A stretch of 51,652 nt of DNA from JBBQFC01 sp038321615 (GTDB lineage: Bacteria; Bacteroidota; Bacteroidia; Flavobacteriales_D; Cryomorphaceae): assembly GCA_038321615.1 (NCBI GenBank), contig JBBQFC010000017.1, forward strand, positions 1 to 51,652, in the 5' to 3' direction. The stretch's first letter is position 1, and the number at the start of each line of letters is the position of its first letter. Position numbers and translations under genes: made by a program. This document shows positions 40,288-50,052 of this stretch, piece after piece. The notes under the pieces are model-generated. The model saw only the letters and a program-made list of their open reading frames with translations. It did not search any database and was not told the DNA's origin.

Positions 40288-43200
40288 TTGATCATACTCA
40301 ACACCCTTACCGATACCCTCTCGGGGCAAACCGTTCAGTTCAAATCACTTTCCATTGGCCAAGGTCTTTCACAGGCCACAGTAACCTGCATGGAGCAAGA
40401 TGATTTGGGGTTTGTATGGGTGGGCACACGCGATGGATTAAACAGGTACGATGGATACGGCTTCGATCAACTAAAATACGGCTACCGCGACAGCGTATCG
40501 CTCACTAACAACCAAATTACCGCAATATGCTATGCCGACGATGGCTCGCTGTGGGTGGGAACGAGCTTTGGCCTAAACCGTATTGACACCCGCACGCTTG
40601 AAATAACCCGGTATTACCAATGGTTTGAAAATGAACATTCGATAAGCAGCAATAAAATACGGAGCATAGCTGAAGATAGGGATGGTAGAATCTGGATCGG
40701 CACCGACAATGGACTTAACCGATATGACCCCAGTGCGAACAAATTCATTCGTTATTCCATACAAGGCGGAAACGAGAAAAGCTTGTCCAACAATATCGTA
40801 AACAAGATAATGGTCGACGGAGTGGGACGCATTTGGGTCGGCACCGAAGGGGGCCTTAACTTATACAACCCGCAGTGGGACGGTTTCAAGCGATACCGGC
40901 ACGAATATGAAGACGATAATAGCCTAAGCCAAAACACTGTTACCGCATTGACTGAAGGTGAAGATGGAGCTATTTGGATAGGGACGCGCGAAGGTTTAAA
41001 CAAATTTGAACCTGGTTTTGAAATTTTTTCGCGCTACTATACTGACACCCCTTTCAAGGGTTGGCTGAATTCAAATGCAATCAATAGTCTCACATTCGAT
41101 CTCGATGGCACACTCTGGGTAGGTACGGCCTTTGGTATAAACCGGCTTTGGCTGAGCGAAGGAAACTCGGTGTCGTATCGTGCCAATCCGGCTTTGCCCA
41201 CCACGCTGCCCAATGATCAGGTGCTGTGTATGCTCACCGATGGCTCGGGAATGGTTTGGATTGGCACGCAAGCCGCCGGTATAGCGCTTATCGATAAGGA
41301 CACCCCGCAGTTTAACAGCGTCACACTTTACAATCAAGCAGAGAATAACTTGGAGCAGAATTATGTGCACAGCTTTTTGAGCATCGACTCCGTAAATGTA
41401 TGGGTGGGCACAGGGCAAGGTGTAGCTCTGTACAATAGCCTCACGGCGCAATTGCGATTCCTAAATAATCCGGAGCTCGATCCGCTTGCCAGTATAAAAT
41501 CGTCAATAAATGATATGCTTGCTACCGAAAAAGATATTTGGCTTGCCACCGGCGGTCAGGGATTGGTACGCTACAATAAAAGGACGAAGCAAACGAAATA
41601 CTACGTTGCTTCTCCAGATAAACTGAGCCTTTCGGGCAACGTATTAAGTAGTCTGGCTTTTGACAACGCTGGCAAGCTGTGGATCGGCACGAATGGATCG
41701 GGCCTGTGTAGTATGGATACTGCATCAGCTACATTTCGCACGTATCGATATAGAGCTGGAGAATCAAACACACTCCGCGATAACAACGTGCATTGCGTAA
41801 GCACCAGTACCGATGGGAGCGTTTGGATTGGCACCGGCAATGCGGGTTTGTACAAACTCGATCAAAAAACGGGCGTTTTTACGAGTTTTGTGGCTGGTAA
41901 GCCAAGCAAAGCTTCTTTGCCAAGCAATACCATAAACGACTTATACTTCGACTATGACGGCCGCCTTTGGATTGCCACCAGTGGAGGGGGTTTGAGCTAC
42001 TTGGATAAGAAAAGCAAAGATTTTAAAACGCTTTCTAAAGAAGAAGGTCTTGCCAATGATGTGGTATTGGCCGTGAGCCAAGATATGAAGGGCAACATTT
42101 GGATCAGCACCAATGGAGGAATTTCAACTTACAATTTGAGCTCTAATCAATTTCGGAATTACTCACAAAACGATGTCTTGGGAAAAAACACTTTCTTTCC
42201 TAAAAGCATCTTACAAACCGAAAACGGTTTAATCTATTTCGGAGGTTCTAATGGTTTTGACTTTTTCAACACGGAAGGACTCCGCAGCAATACCTTTATA
42301 AGTCCGGTAGCTTTCACGGGGTATCAATTGCTCGATGAACCGGTGGGAAAGGATATCGGCATTCTCCCACGAAATTTATTTGACACCCTCCTACTCGATT
42401 ACAACCACTCTGGCTTTTTGGTGGAATTTGCAGCCCTCAATTTTCGCCAATCGCATAAAAACCAGTACAGCTATCGCCTCGATGGTTTATTTGATCAATG
42501 GAGGTACCTGGGCAATAAAAACTTTATCACTTTTTCAACGCTGTTTCCAGGCAACTATGTGCTTGAAATAAGAGGATCGAATAACGATGGGGTGTGGAAT
42601 GAAGAGCCCGTGCGAATGGTAATTGTGGTGAGACCTGCCTTTTGGCAAACCATGTGGTTCCAATTTCTCTCAGCTTTAGCCATACTCGGCATATTGTACT
42701 TGGCTTACCGCTATCGCGTCGGCTCTGAAAAACTACGAACCCAAGAACTAGAAAGTGCGGTAAAGATGCGCACCACGGAGATAGCTCGCGAGCGCGACAC
42801 CAATGCTATCCTGCTCAAAGAAGTGCACCACCGGGTGAAAAATAATTTGCAGATTATCGTCAGTCTGTTAAGCCTTCAGTCTCGATTCATTAACGATGAT
42901 GGTCAGCTCCGAGTATTCGGCGAAATTCAAAACCGTGTGCGATCAATGTCACTGATCCACCAAAAAATGTACCAAACCAAGGACCTCCAAACCGTAAATA
43001 TTGAAGAGTACATTACTGATTTGTCAAACAGCCTGCTACGTACTTACCAACTGGCGCAGGAAATTGAACTCGACGTAGATGTACAAGTAAATAGATTTAA
43101 TGCCGATACGCTTACACCACTTGGTTTGATCATTAACGAAGTCATTTCAAATTCTTTGAAATACGCCTTCGAGCAAGACAAACCGGGAAAAATATTTGTG

Positions 43201-43410
43201 CGGCTCACCAAGGAAGGAGAAAACCAATACCAATTAATCATAGGCGACAACGGGGTAGGTATGCCCGGACAGCGCATAAACGTAGATTCCAATTCGTTCG
43301 GAAGCGAGCTTATCGTAGCACTCACAGAGCAACTCAACGGCACCATAGAGCTTCTCCCCGAGTATCAGGGCACCGTGTACAAGATTAGTTTTGAAGATGT
43401 AGCGGCTTAG
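40288..43410 (+). CDS. Two-component regulator-propeller sensor histidine kinase
   Basis: About 1040 residues. Residues 1-660 hold roughly 14 Reg_prop repeats of the form WVGTRDGLNRYD, which fold into two seven-bladed propellers in the periplasm. A Y_Y_Y domain (LDYNHSGFLVEFAALNF ... FPGNYVLEIRGSNNDGVW) and one membrane helix (MWFQFLSALAILGILYLAY) follow. The cytoplasmic kinase is of the HisKA_2 type (phospho-His in KEVHHRVKNNLQIIVSLL), with an ATPase domain (IINEVISNSLKYAF, IGDNGVGMPG). No receiver or DNA-binding domain is fused. No ATG lies near the 5' end. The frame upstream of the TTG at 40288 reads like a signal peptide back to about 40243, so the true start is uncertain. Confidence 0.88.
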   Translation: MIILNTLTDTLSGQTVQFKSLSIGQGLSQATVTCMEQDDLGFVWVGTRDGLNRYDGYGFDQLKYGYRDSVSLTNNQITAICYADDGSLWVGTSFGLNRIDTRTLEITRYYQWFENEHSISSNKIRSIAEDRDGRIWIGTDNGLNRYDPSANKFIRYSIQGGNEKSLSNNIVNKIMVDGVGRIWVGTEGGLNLYNPQWDGFKRYRHEYEDDNSLSQNTVTALTEGEDGAIWIGTREGLNKFEPGFEIFSRYYTDTPFKGWLNSNAINSLTFDLDGTLWVGTAFGINRLWLSEGNSVSYRANPALPTTLPNDQVLCMLTDGSGMVWIGTQAAGIALIDKDTPQFNSVTLYNQAENNLEQNYVHSFLSIDSVNVWVGTGQGVALYNSLTAQLRFLNNPELDPLASIKSSINDMLATEKDIWLATGGQGLVRYNKRTKQTKYYVASPDKLSLSGNVLSSLAFDNAGKLWIGTNGSGLCSMDTASATFRTYRYRAGESNTLRDNNVHCVSTSTDGSVWIGTGNAGLYKLDQKTGVFTSFVAGKPSKASLPSNTINDLYFDYDGRLWIATSGGGLSYLDKKSKDFKTLSKEEGLANDVVLAVSQDMKGNIWISTNGGISTYNLSSNQFRNYSQNDVLGKNTFFPKSILQTENGLIYFGGSNGFDFFNTEGLRSNTFISPVAFTGYQLLDEPVGKDIGILPRNLFDTLLLDYNHSGFLVEFAALNFRQSHKNQYSYRLDGLFDQWRYLGNKNFITFSTLFPGNYVLEIRGSNNDGVWNEEPVRMVIVVRPAFWQTMWFQFLSALAILGILYLAYRYRVGSEKLRTQELESAVKMRTTEIARERDTNAILLKEVHHRVKNNLQIIVSLLSLQSRFINDDGQLRVFGEIQNRVRSMSLIHQKMYQTKDLQTVNIEEYITDLSNSLLRTYQLAQEIELDVDVQVNRFNADTLTPLGLIINEVISNSLKYAFEQDKPGKIFVRLTKEGENQYQLIIGDNGVGMPGQRINVDSNSFGSELIVALTEQLNGTIELLPEYQGTVYKISFEDVAA

Positions 43411-43793
43411 TTAAGGCGATGCGGAGCCATAAGCATAAATGCCGGAATTTCGGCGTCGAAGTGCTCGCCCGATTCCAAATTCTCCATTTGATAAAACCCC
43501 TTCATTTGGCCAGTATCGGACGTGAAATCGCAAGAAGATCGATAATGATAGGATTCGCCTGGGTAAAGCACCGGCTGCTGCCCCACCACGCCTTCACCTT
43601 CTACTTCGCGCCGCTCGGTAGTACTGTCCACAATGAACCAATGTCGACGTTTTAATTGAATGGGAAACGTGTTTCGGTTAGTAATTTCGATGCGGTAAGT
43701 AAACATAAACAGATTGGCATCGGGATTGGAAAATCGCGATTCATAATGGCTGCTTACCGAAATAAGAACCCCCGAATGTAGTGCCGTGGTCAT
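43407..43793 (-). CDS. apaG: ApaG family protein
   Basis: A 128-residue single-domain protein of immunoglobulin-like fold. It has the family motifs FMFTYRIEITNRNTFPIQL, RRHWFIVDS, VEGEGVVGQQPVLYPGESYHY and CDFTSDTGQMKGFYQM. ApaG affects cobalt and magnesium balance in enterics by an unknown mechanism and may bind nucleotide diphosphates. Its stop overlaps the stop region of the convergent histidine kinase by four bases. Confidence 0.94.
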   Translation of the reverse strand: MTTALHSGVLISVSSHYESRFSNPDANLFMFTYRIEITNRNTFPIQLKRRHWFIVDSTTERREVEGEGVVGQQPVLYPGESYHYRSSCDFTSDTGQMKGFYQMENLESGEHFDAEIPAFMLMAPHRLN

Positions 43794-43860
43794 TGCTTCA
43801 GACTTCTTGAAGCAATGATAGGCAATAGCCTGAAGAAAAGAAAGCCCAGATTGTTAAATT

Positions 43861-45252
43861 TCATTTATCGAAATTGCTCAGCACTTTGTAGCCTACCAAT
43901 CGATGCGAAAAAGCACTCGGGTCTTTGAAGTACACAAACACGTGGTATTCGTTCTCCGTTTGCGAGTGGCCACCTTCTAATCTGTCGGCGCTTCCTTGCT
44001 GCTGCTTTGCGTAGCGCCAGATGTATTGATAGTTATAATAGCCTTGCTTCAACGCCGTATTTAAGCGGTAAGCTTTCAATTCCGGGTCATAAATCATTCG
44101 ATAATTGCTGTTCAGTTGCCATAGGCTAAGTTGCCCAAATACGTAAAGGTCGCCGTTTCCAAGGGGAGCATCTACCATCAAGTTAAATTGGACATTAAAG
44201 TAGTCGCTCTCGAGATGAGTTTGGTCAAAACCATCGTCATTCTTGATCAAAAAGTGTCCATTCAAATCGTTTTGGAACGTATATATTCTGTAAGCCTGGC
44301 TCTTATCGGGGGCTAAAGCCAGTTGGTACATGCTATCGGCCATCACGATGCTTGCCACCCGCTCGCTGCGATAACGCAAGCTTTTTGCATCGAAAAAGCG
44401 GAACTCATTGCCGCCCTCAAATGACAGTTCCGTTGCGTAATTGTAAATGAGCTTTTGATCTTTCAGGAAACTCGGTTTGATATTGGAAACTTTATTATCC
44501 CAACGCCAGTTTTGAAGCACCACCACCTCAATATCCTGGTAGGGGCTCAGCACCTGTATAGCGCTTAAATTCACTTCTAGGTTTACCTCTTGCCGGTAAT
44601 CTCGATCGGACACTACGCGCGAAGGCAAAACCCTGCCGTCAATAACAGCTGCAGGCTCTAACACCATAAAACGAGCAACAATGTAAAGCTGGTCAGGATT
44701 ATTTGGCGCGTGAATTTTCACGATGTAATTTCCGCTGCGGGTGAAGCTTATTTGATCATTAGGAAATTCGAGTCGGTAGTGGGTGTATTTCACAACAGTA
44801 TTGAACGAGAAATCGTAGTCGTTTATCACATCGGAATTGAACCCCGTTTGAAAATCCATGGTTTGAAGTTCGGAAGAGCGCCAATCATAGGTACAATGCT
44901 CAAAACTATAGCCGAAATCGCGCGGAATAGGGCTCAGGTCGTCGAATCGCACCACCACCTTCTCGTTCGACCGGAGCACGATGACCGGCATTTCAAGTTC
45001 CGACGAGCTGTGGTGCACTATAAGCGTCTGGATGTTGGGGTCGAATATTCGGGTGGTAAAATCGTTAAAAGAAGGCGAGTATAAAGGCGCTACGTCGGGA
45101 GCATTTGGACGCGCTCGCTGTTTTGTATTCTTCTTCGTTGGCTTTTGCACGGAGTCGGGTGGCGAAAGGTTAAGCTCTTGTCCAAAGCTGGCAATTATGG
45201 AAAAACCGTTGACAGTAAGCAAGATAAACAAGAGTCGGAAAGCGGAGTTCAT
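43861..45252 (-). CDS. Type IX secretion system plug protein (DUF5103)
   Basis: A 463-residue exported protein with a signal peptide (LLFILLTVNGFSIIASFGQE). A Lys/Pro-rich linker is followed by the DUF5103 domain: MPVIVLRSNEKVVVRFDDLS, YSFEHCTYDWRSSELQTMDF, YTHYRLEFPNDQISFTRSGNY and the later YYNYQYIWRY with SQTENEYHVFVYFKD. In Flavobacterium the DUF5103 protein plugs the SprA translocon channel when no substrate is loaded. The presence of a T9SS-tagged deiminase at 2346 fits. Divergent from nqrA with a 128-base gap. Confidence 0.88.
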   Translation of the reverse strand: MNSAFRLLFILLTVNGFSIIASFGQELNLSPPDSVQKPTKKNTKQRARPNAPDVAPLYSPSFNDFTTRIFDPNIQTLIVHHSSSELEMPVIVLRSNEKVVVRFDDLSPIPRDFGYSFEHCTYDWRSSELQTMDFQTGFNSDVINDYDFSFNTVVKYTHYRLEFPNDQISFTRSGNYIVKIHAPNNPDQLYIVARFMVLEPAAVIDGRVLPSRVVSDRDYRQEVNLEVNLSAIQVLSPYQDIEVVVLQNWRWDNKVSNIKPSFLKDQKLIYNYATELSFEGGNEFRFFDAKSLRYRSERVASIVMADSMYQLALAPDKSQAYRIYTFQNDLNGHFLIKNDDGFDQTHLESDYFNVQFNLMVDAPLGNGDLYVFGQLSLWQLNSNYRMIYDPELKAYRLNTALKQGYYNYQYIWRYAKQQQGSADRLEGGHSQTENEYHVFVYFKDPSAFSHRLVGYKVLSNFDK

Positions 45253-45327
45253 TGGCGAATTTTTTCTGTTATTAAGAATGTGTCTAAATTAAAAACGGGA
45301 ATTAGAAGCGCCAAAAACTACGCCCTT

Positions 45328-45353
45328 TTGAACAAAAACAATTGTTAAATTTG
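45328..45353 (+). promoter_or_regulatory. Promoter of the nqr operon
   Basis: TTG at 45328-45330 (within TTTTG), 15 bases, then TAAATTTG at 45346-45353, a full -7 match. It stands 27 bases before the nqrA ATG. The spacer is shorter than ideal. Confidence 0.55.
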
Positions 45354-45380
45354 CCCCCAAATTTTAATGCTGTTTTAGGT

Positions 45381-46730
45381 ATGGCAAAAGTCATAAAAAT
45401 AAAGAAAGGCGTCGATATAAAGCTTGTCGGACCAGCCGAGAAAAAAGTTTCTCAAGCGCAGCGATCCAGCATTCACGCATTAATGCCCGATGACTTTACA
45501 GGAATCGTACCCAAAATGCTGGTGAAAGAAGGAGCTGAAGTGATGGCCGGGACGCCGATTTTCTGCGACAAAAGCCACCCTGAGATACTATTTACATCCC
45601 CGGTAAGCGGAGAAATGGTCGAAATCAAGCGCGGCCCGAAACGGGTAATTGAAGAAATTAAGATCCTTGCCGATAAAGAAACGAAGTATGAGTCTTTTCC
45701 GGCTTGGAATGGTGGCTCGCGCGAGAGTTTGATTGCTTCTTTGCTTCAATCGGGGCTTTGGGTTTTTATTCAGCAGCGGCCGTATGGCATCATAGCCAAT
45801 CCGAAAGATCAGCCCAAGAACATATTTGTATCCGGTTTCGACACGGCTCCACTTGCCGCAGATATTCCTTTCATTCTGCAAGGCGATAAAGCTGCCTTTC
45901 AAAGTGGAATCGACGCTTTGGCCAAGCTTACCGCGGGCAAGGTGTATCTCGGTATCCCTTCGGGCGATACCTTTTACAACGATATTAAGAATGTCGAAAA
46001 AGTAGCCTTTTCGGGGCCCCATCCTTCTGGAAATGTGGGCGTTCAAATTCATCATATCCAGCCTATCAATAAAGGTGAGGTAGTGTGGACGGTAAATGCA
46101 ATCGACGTAGCCCTAATCGGGAAATCGCTCAAGGCAGGTCAATTTATTGCCGAGCGCATAGTGGCTCTTGCTGGGTCAAAGGTTTCTACTCCACAATATT
46201 ACCGCACACTGATTGGTGCTTCCATCACGAGTATTGCTGGTACAGACGCCGCGCAGCCGAATGTGCGCGCCATTAGCGGAAACGTCCTTACCGGTACACA
46301 GAGCAATCCGGAGTCTTACTTGGGTTTTTACAACAGCACGCTCAGCATTATTCCGGAAGGAAATCACAAAAAATTCTTCCTTACCGAAGGCTGGCTTGCT
46401 CCTGGTTTCAGCCGATTCAGTATTTCGCATGCCTACCCGTCGTGGTTGCTTGGAAACAAGCGCTATGACTTGGATACCAACCTCAACGGCGAGAAGCGCG
46501 CTTTCGTAGTAACCGGCGAATTAGAAAGGGTTTTCCCCTTTGATATTTACCCCATGCAGTTGCTCAAATCCATAATGGTGAACGACATAGATGCGATGGA
46601 AAAGTTGGGCATCTATGAAGTATTGCCCGAAGATTTTGCGCTTTGCGAAGTGGTGTGTACATCCAAAATTGAGATTCAAAGCGTAGTAAAAAAAGGCTTG
46701 GAAGATATGCGTAAAGAATTTTCACATTAA
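45381..46730 (+). CDS. nqrA: Na+-translocating NADH:quinone reductase subunit A
   Basis: A 449-residue peripheral subunit of the Nqr sodium pump. The ATG at 45381 opens MAKVIKIKKGVDIKLVGPA, as in the family; the frame upstream runs through the promoter. Marks are IHALMPDDFTGIVPKMLVKEG (split), FTSPVSGEMVEIKRGPKRV with its lipoyl-like fold, the RPYGIIANPKDQPKNIFVS stretch, and the end ELERVFPFDIYPMQLLKSIM ... LGIYEVLPEDFALCEVVCTSK. It contacts the quinone site with NqrB. First gene of the complete nqrABCDEF operon; nqrB follows 12 bases later. Confidence 0.96.
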   Translation: MAKVIKIKKGVDIKLVGPAEKKVSQAQRSSIHALMPDDFTGIVPKMLVKEGAEVMAGTPIFCDKSHPEILFTSPVSGEMVEIKRGPKRVIEEIKILADKETKYESFPAWNGGSRESLIASLLQSGLWVFIQQRPYGIIANPKDQPKNIFVSGFDTAPLAADIPFILQGDKAAFQSGIDALAKLTAGKVYLGIPSGDTFYNDIKNVEKVAFSGPHPSGNVGVQIHHIQPINKGEVVWTVNAIDVALIGKSLKAGQFIAERIVALAGSKVSTPQYYRTLIGASITSIAGTDAAQPNVRAISGNVLTGTQSNPESYLGFYNSTLSIIPEGNHKKFFLTEGWLAPGFSRFSISHAYPSWLLGNKRYDLDTNLNGEKRAFVVTGELERVFPFDIYPMQLLKSIMVNDIDAMEKLGIYEVLPEDFALCEVVCTSKIEIQSVVKKGLEDMRKEFSH

Positions 46731-46742
46731 CAAGAGAAGGAC

Positions 46743-47942
46743 ATGAAAGCTGTTGAGAATATTTTAGACAAGATCCGACCCAATTTTGAAAAAGGCGGAA
46801 AATTCGAAAAGTTTTACCCGGTGTACGATGCGCTCGAAACGTTTGCCTTCGTACCCGATCATACCACGCATAGTGGAGCGCACATACGCGATGCCATCGA
46901 CTTGAAGCGTACCATGTTCCTTGTAATATTGGCATTGGTACCCGCTCTACTCTTTGGGATTTATAATACCGGCTACCAGCATTATTTAGCGCTTGGAGAA
47001 GCAGCATCCTTCATTGATATGGTTCTTTTCGGACTGTGGAAAGTGCTCCCTTTGATTATCGTCTCCTACGGTGTAGGTTTGGGCGTGGAGTTCATTTTTT
47101 GCATTATTAAGGGCCATGCTATTAATGAAGGTTTCCTGGTGTCGGGAATGCTTATTCCCCTTATTATGCCTATGGATGTACCACTTTGGATGGTCGCCGT
47201 GGCTACAGCATTTGCTGTGCTTATTGCCAAAGAAGTATTTGGCGGTACAGGGATGAATATTTTGAATGTGGCGCTCACCGCCCGTGTCTTCCTTTTCTTT
47301 GCATACCCTACCAAAATGTCGGGTAATAAAGTTTGGGTCAATACCGACGGTGGAACCACGGTAGATGGATACACCGGCGAGACGCTTCTTTCTCAAGCCA
47401 TTGAAAATGGTGCGAGCTTTGCGAATACCGCCAATGTGGCTTATGGCAGCATGGCTGATAGCTTTATGGCTTCTTTTCTCGGGTTTATTCCAGGTTCTAT
47501 TGGTGAAACTTCTACGCTAGCTATATTGGTAGGTGCTGGAATCTTACTCTGGACAGGTGTGGCGAGTTGGCGAATAATCCTGATGGGAATTCTTGGTGGA
47601 GCTGCCATGGGATTGATCTTCAATTTAATCGGACCGATGTATTTCCCCGACAACCTTTACCTCACCGTGCCTTGGTGGCATCAGTTGGTGATGGGTGGAT
47701 TTATGTTTGGGATTGTATTTATGGCTACCGACCCCGTAACTGCTGCGCAAACAGATGCGGGCAAATTATGGTATGGATTCCTTATTGGTCTCTTGGCTAT
47801 TATGATTCGCGTTGTAAATCCGGCTTATCCGGAAGGAATTATGATGGCAATACTGTTTATGAATGTAATGGCTCCCACCATCGACCATTATGTGGTAGAG
47901 ACCAATATCAATAAACGACTTAAACGACTTAAAACCGCATAA
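46743..47942 (+). CDS. nqrB: Na+-translocating NADH:quinone reductase subunit B
   Basis: A 399-residue integral membrane subunit, the likely sodium channel, with about 10 membrane segments. It begins with the family's long soluble head (HIRDAIDLKRTMFLVILALV at its end). The covalent FMN is expected on Thr214 in YTGETLLS. Late marks are the MPMDVPLWMVAVATAFAVLI and FGGTGMNILNVALTARVFLFF stretches and WYGFLIGLLAIMIRVVNPAYPEG (in parts). nqrC begins one base after its stop, so translation is coupled. Confidence 0.96.
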   Translation: MKAVENILDKIRPNFEKGGKFEKFYPVYDALETFAFVPDHTTHSGAHIRDAIDLKRTMFLVILALVPALLFGIYNTGYQHYLALGEAASFIDMVLFGLWKVLPLIIVSYGVGLGVEFIFCIIKGHAINEGFLVSGMLIPLIMPMDVPLWMVAVATAFAVLIAKEVFGGTGMNILNVALTARVFLFFAYPTKMSGNKVWVNTDGGTTVDGYTGETLLSQAIENGASFANTANVAYGSMADSFMASFLGFIPGSIGETSTLAILVGAGILLWTGVASWRIILMGILGGAAMGLIFNLIGPMYFPDNLYLTVPWWHQLVMGGFMFGIVFMATDPVTAAQTDAGKLWYGFLIGLLAIMIRVVNPAYPEGIMMAILFMNVMAPTIDHYVVETNINKRLKRLKTA

Positions 47943-47943
47943 T

Positions 47944-48705
47944 ATGGCAATCAATAAAAATAGCAACGCCTTTACATTCGGCTTCGCCATTGTAATGGTC
48001 GTAGTGGTCGGTACGGCTTTGAGCTTTGCTTCTCTCGCACTGAAGCCTTTGCAGGTGGAGAATCGAATCCAAAAGGATATGATCAGCATTCTTAATTCGG
48101 TGGGAGTTGAAGCTTCGCGCAAGGAAGCGGAAGATTCTTTTTACAAGAATATCACTGAGCGCATGACACTTAACTACAAAGGTGAAGTGGTAGAAACCCG
48201 GGAAGGGGCAATCGATGCCCTCGATTTGGGAGACCCTTTTAATATTGACATTCAGAAAGAGTACCGCAATAGCGAGCTTAAAGCGGAAGATCGAAAATAT
48301 CCCTTGTACATTGCTACGGTAGATGGTAGGGAGATCGCCATTATTCCACTTGTCGGAAAAGGCCTTTGGGGTCCAATCTGGGGTTATGTGTCGCTCGAAG
48401 GCGACTACAATACCATTTTTGGTGCTACTTTTAATCATAAATCAGAGACGCCCGGACTTGGTGCCGAAATTTCCGAAGGGTTTTTCCAAGACCCTTTTCA
48501 AGGAAAAAAGATTTATGATGAAAGTGGGAAACTGGTAAGCATCAGTGTGAAAAAAGGTGGCGCAGATTCGAGCAACCCACACGCAGTGGATGCCATAACC
48601 GGGGGCACCATCACGAGCAATGGAGTCGATGAAATGTTGGCTCGCACGTTCAGTGTTTACGACCAATATTTCAAACAAAATAAAACGCAAATCAGCACCC
48701 TCTAA
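47944..48705 (+). CDS. nqrC: Na+-translocating NADH:quinone reductase subunit C
   Basis: A 253-residue subunit with one N-terminal membrane helix (FTFGFAIVMVVVVGTALSF) and a periplasmic FMN-binding domain. That FMN is expected to be bonded to Thr222 in ITGGTITSNGV, the local form of the SGATxTS motif; the usual Ser is replaced by Thr and the Ala by Gly. GLWGPIWGYVSLEGD and TPGLGAEISE are typical. Its stop shares a base with the nqrD start (TAATG), so nqrC and nqrD are coupled. Confidence 0.95.
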   Translation: MAINKNSNAFTFGFAIVMVVVVGTALSFASLALKPLQVENRIQKDMISILNSVGVEASRKEAEDSFYKNITERMTLNYKGEVVETREGAIDALDLGDPFNIDIQKEYRNSELKAEDRKYPLYIATVDGREIAIIPLVGKGLWGPIWGYVSLEGDYNTIFGATFNHKSETPGLGAEISEGFFQDPFQGKKIYDESGKLVSISVKKGGADSSNPHAVDAITGGTITSNGVDEMLARTFSVYDQYFKQNKTQISTL

Positions 48706-49403
48706 TGAGCACTGCAGTAGCCGAAAAGAAAGTCGCCTTAGAAGCCGTTCCGAGAGAACCGCTCTTCAGCGCAAAGAATAAGAAGCTCATCACCGATCCG
48801 CTAAACGACGACAATCCGATTACTGTTCAGGTATTGGGTATCTGCTCGGCATTGGCCATTACGGTGCAGGTGCAGCAAGCCGTGGTAATGTCGCTGTCGG
48901 TGGTTTTTGTCTTGATTGCAGGCAATATGCTAATATCTGCTATTCGAAACATCATACCATCGCGCATTCGAATCATCGTGCAATTGGTAGTTGTAGCGTC
49001 TTTGGTAATCTTGGTCAACGAGATACTTAAAGCCTACCTTCCCGATATTTCTGAGAAACTTTCGGTATTCGTTGGTCTTATTATTACCAACTGCATTATC
49101 ATGGGTCGATTTGAAGCCTTCGCGATGGGAAATAAAGTGGGTCCGTCGGGTCTCGATGCCATTGGCAACGGTCTTGGGTACGCCTGGATATTAGTAGCCG
49201 TGGCAGTGATTCGCGAGATCTTCGGATCTGGTGCGCTCAGCTTCCCGGGAGTGGGTCAAATAAAATTCATCCCACAGGGCTTTTTCGAAGCAGGATATAT
49301 GAACAATAACCTCATGATTTTGCCTCCGATGGCTTTGATTATTGTGGGTGTCATAATATGGATTCAGCGCGCACGCAACACCAAACTCATTGAAAAGAAC
49401 TAA
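48705..49403 (+). CDS. nqrD: Na+-translocating NADH:quinone reductase subunit D
   Basis: A 232-residue subunit with six membrane helices, which with NqrE forms the inverted-repeat pair that holds the intramembrane [2Fe-2S] centre. Marks are PITVQVLGICSALAITVQV, with one of the cluster-binding Cys, IIPSRIRIIVQLVVVASLVIL (in parts), and FVGLIITNCIIMGRFEAFAM with the other Cys. WIQRARNTK is near the end. It has a longer soluble N-terminus than many homologues (about 40 residues). One-base overlap with nqrC; nqrE follows nine bases later. Confidence 0.95.
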   Translation: MSTAVAEKKVALEAVPREPLFSAKNKKLITDPLNDDNPITVQVLGICSALAITVQVQQAVVMSLSVVFVLIAGNMLISAIRNIIPSRIRIIVQLVVVASLVILVNEILKAYLPDISEKLSVFVGLIITNCIIMGRFEAFAMGNKVGPSGLDAIGNGLGYAWILVAVAVIREIFGSGALSFPGVGQIKFIPQGFFEAGYMNNNLMILPPMALIIVGVIIWIQRARNTKLIEKN

Positions 49404-49412
49404 GAACAGACT

Positions 49413-50030
49413 ATGATTGAGTCATTAAATATTTTCGTCAAGTCGATTTTTATCGACAACATGATCTTCGCATATTTCCTCGGAATGTGCTCGTACCTAG
49501 CGGTTTCAAAGACTGTAAAGACGGCTGTGGGACTAGGTGCAGCGGTTATATTCGTATTGGGTATTACTATTCCAATCAACTATTTGCTCGAGAACTATGT
49601 TCTAAGTGAAGGAGCCTTGGCTTGGCTCGACCCGAGCTTAGCTTCCGTAGACTTGAGCTTCTTGAGCTTCATTATGTTTATAGCCGTTATCGCATCAATG
49701 GTGCAGTTGGTAGAAATGATCGTAGAAAAGTTTGCCCCAGCGCTCTATGGAGCTTTGGGAATATTCCTTCCGCTTATCGCTGTAAATTGCAGCATCCTGG
49801 GTGGGGCCCTTTTTATGCAAGATCGGCAGTACAGCAGCATTAGCGATGCTACAGTGTTTGGAATTGGAAGCGGGGTAGGTTGGTTTTTGGCTATTTTGGC
49901 TATTGCCGCTATTCGCGAAAAAATCAGATATTCCGATGTGCCAGCACCCCTTCGTGGTTTGGGCATTACCTTCATCCTTACCGGCTTAATGGGTCTTGGA
50001 TTCATGGCATTTATGGGTATAGAATTGTAA
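49413..50030 (+). CDS. nqrE: Na+-translocating NADH:quinone reductase subunit E
   Basis: A 205-residue subunit with six membrane helices, partner of NqrD. Marks are FIDNMIFAYFLGMCSYLAVSK (split) with one cluster Cys, and LPLIAVNCSILGGALFMQDR with the second. AALGAF-type end is replaced by GLGITFILTGLMGLGFM. Together the four Cys of D and E bind the intramembrane [2Fe-2S]. Length is normal for the family. nqrF begins 22 bases after the stop. Confidence 0.95.
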   Translation: MIESLNIFVKSIFIDNMIFAYFLGMCSYLAVSKTVKTAVGLGAAVIFVLGITIPINYLLENYVLSEGALAWLDPSLASVDLSFLSFIMFIAVIASMVQLVEMIVEKFAPALYGALGIFLPLIAVNCSILGGALFMQDRQYSSISDATVFGIGSGVGWFLAILAIAAIREKIRYSDVPAPLRGLGITFILTGLMGLGFMAFMGIEL

Positions 50031-50052
50031 TTGAAATAAAGAAAGAGAGATC

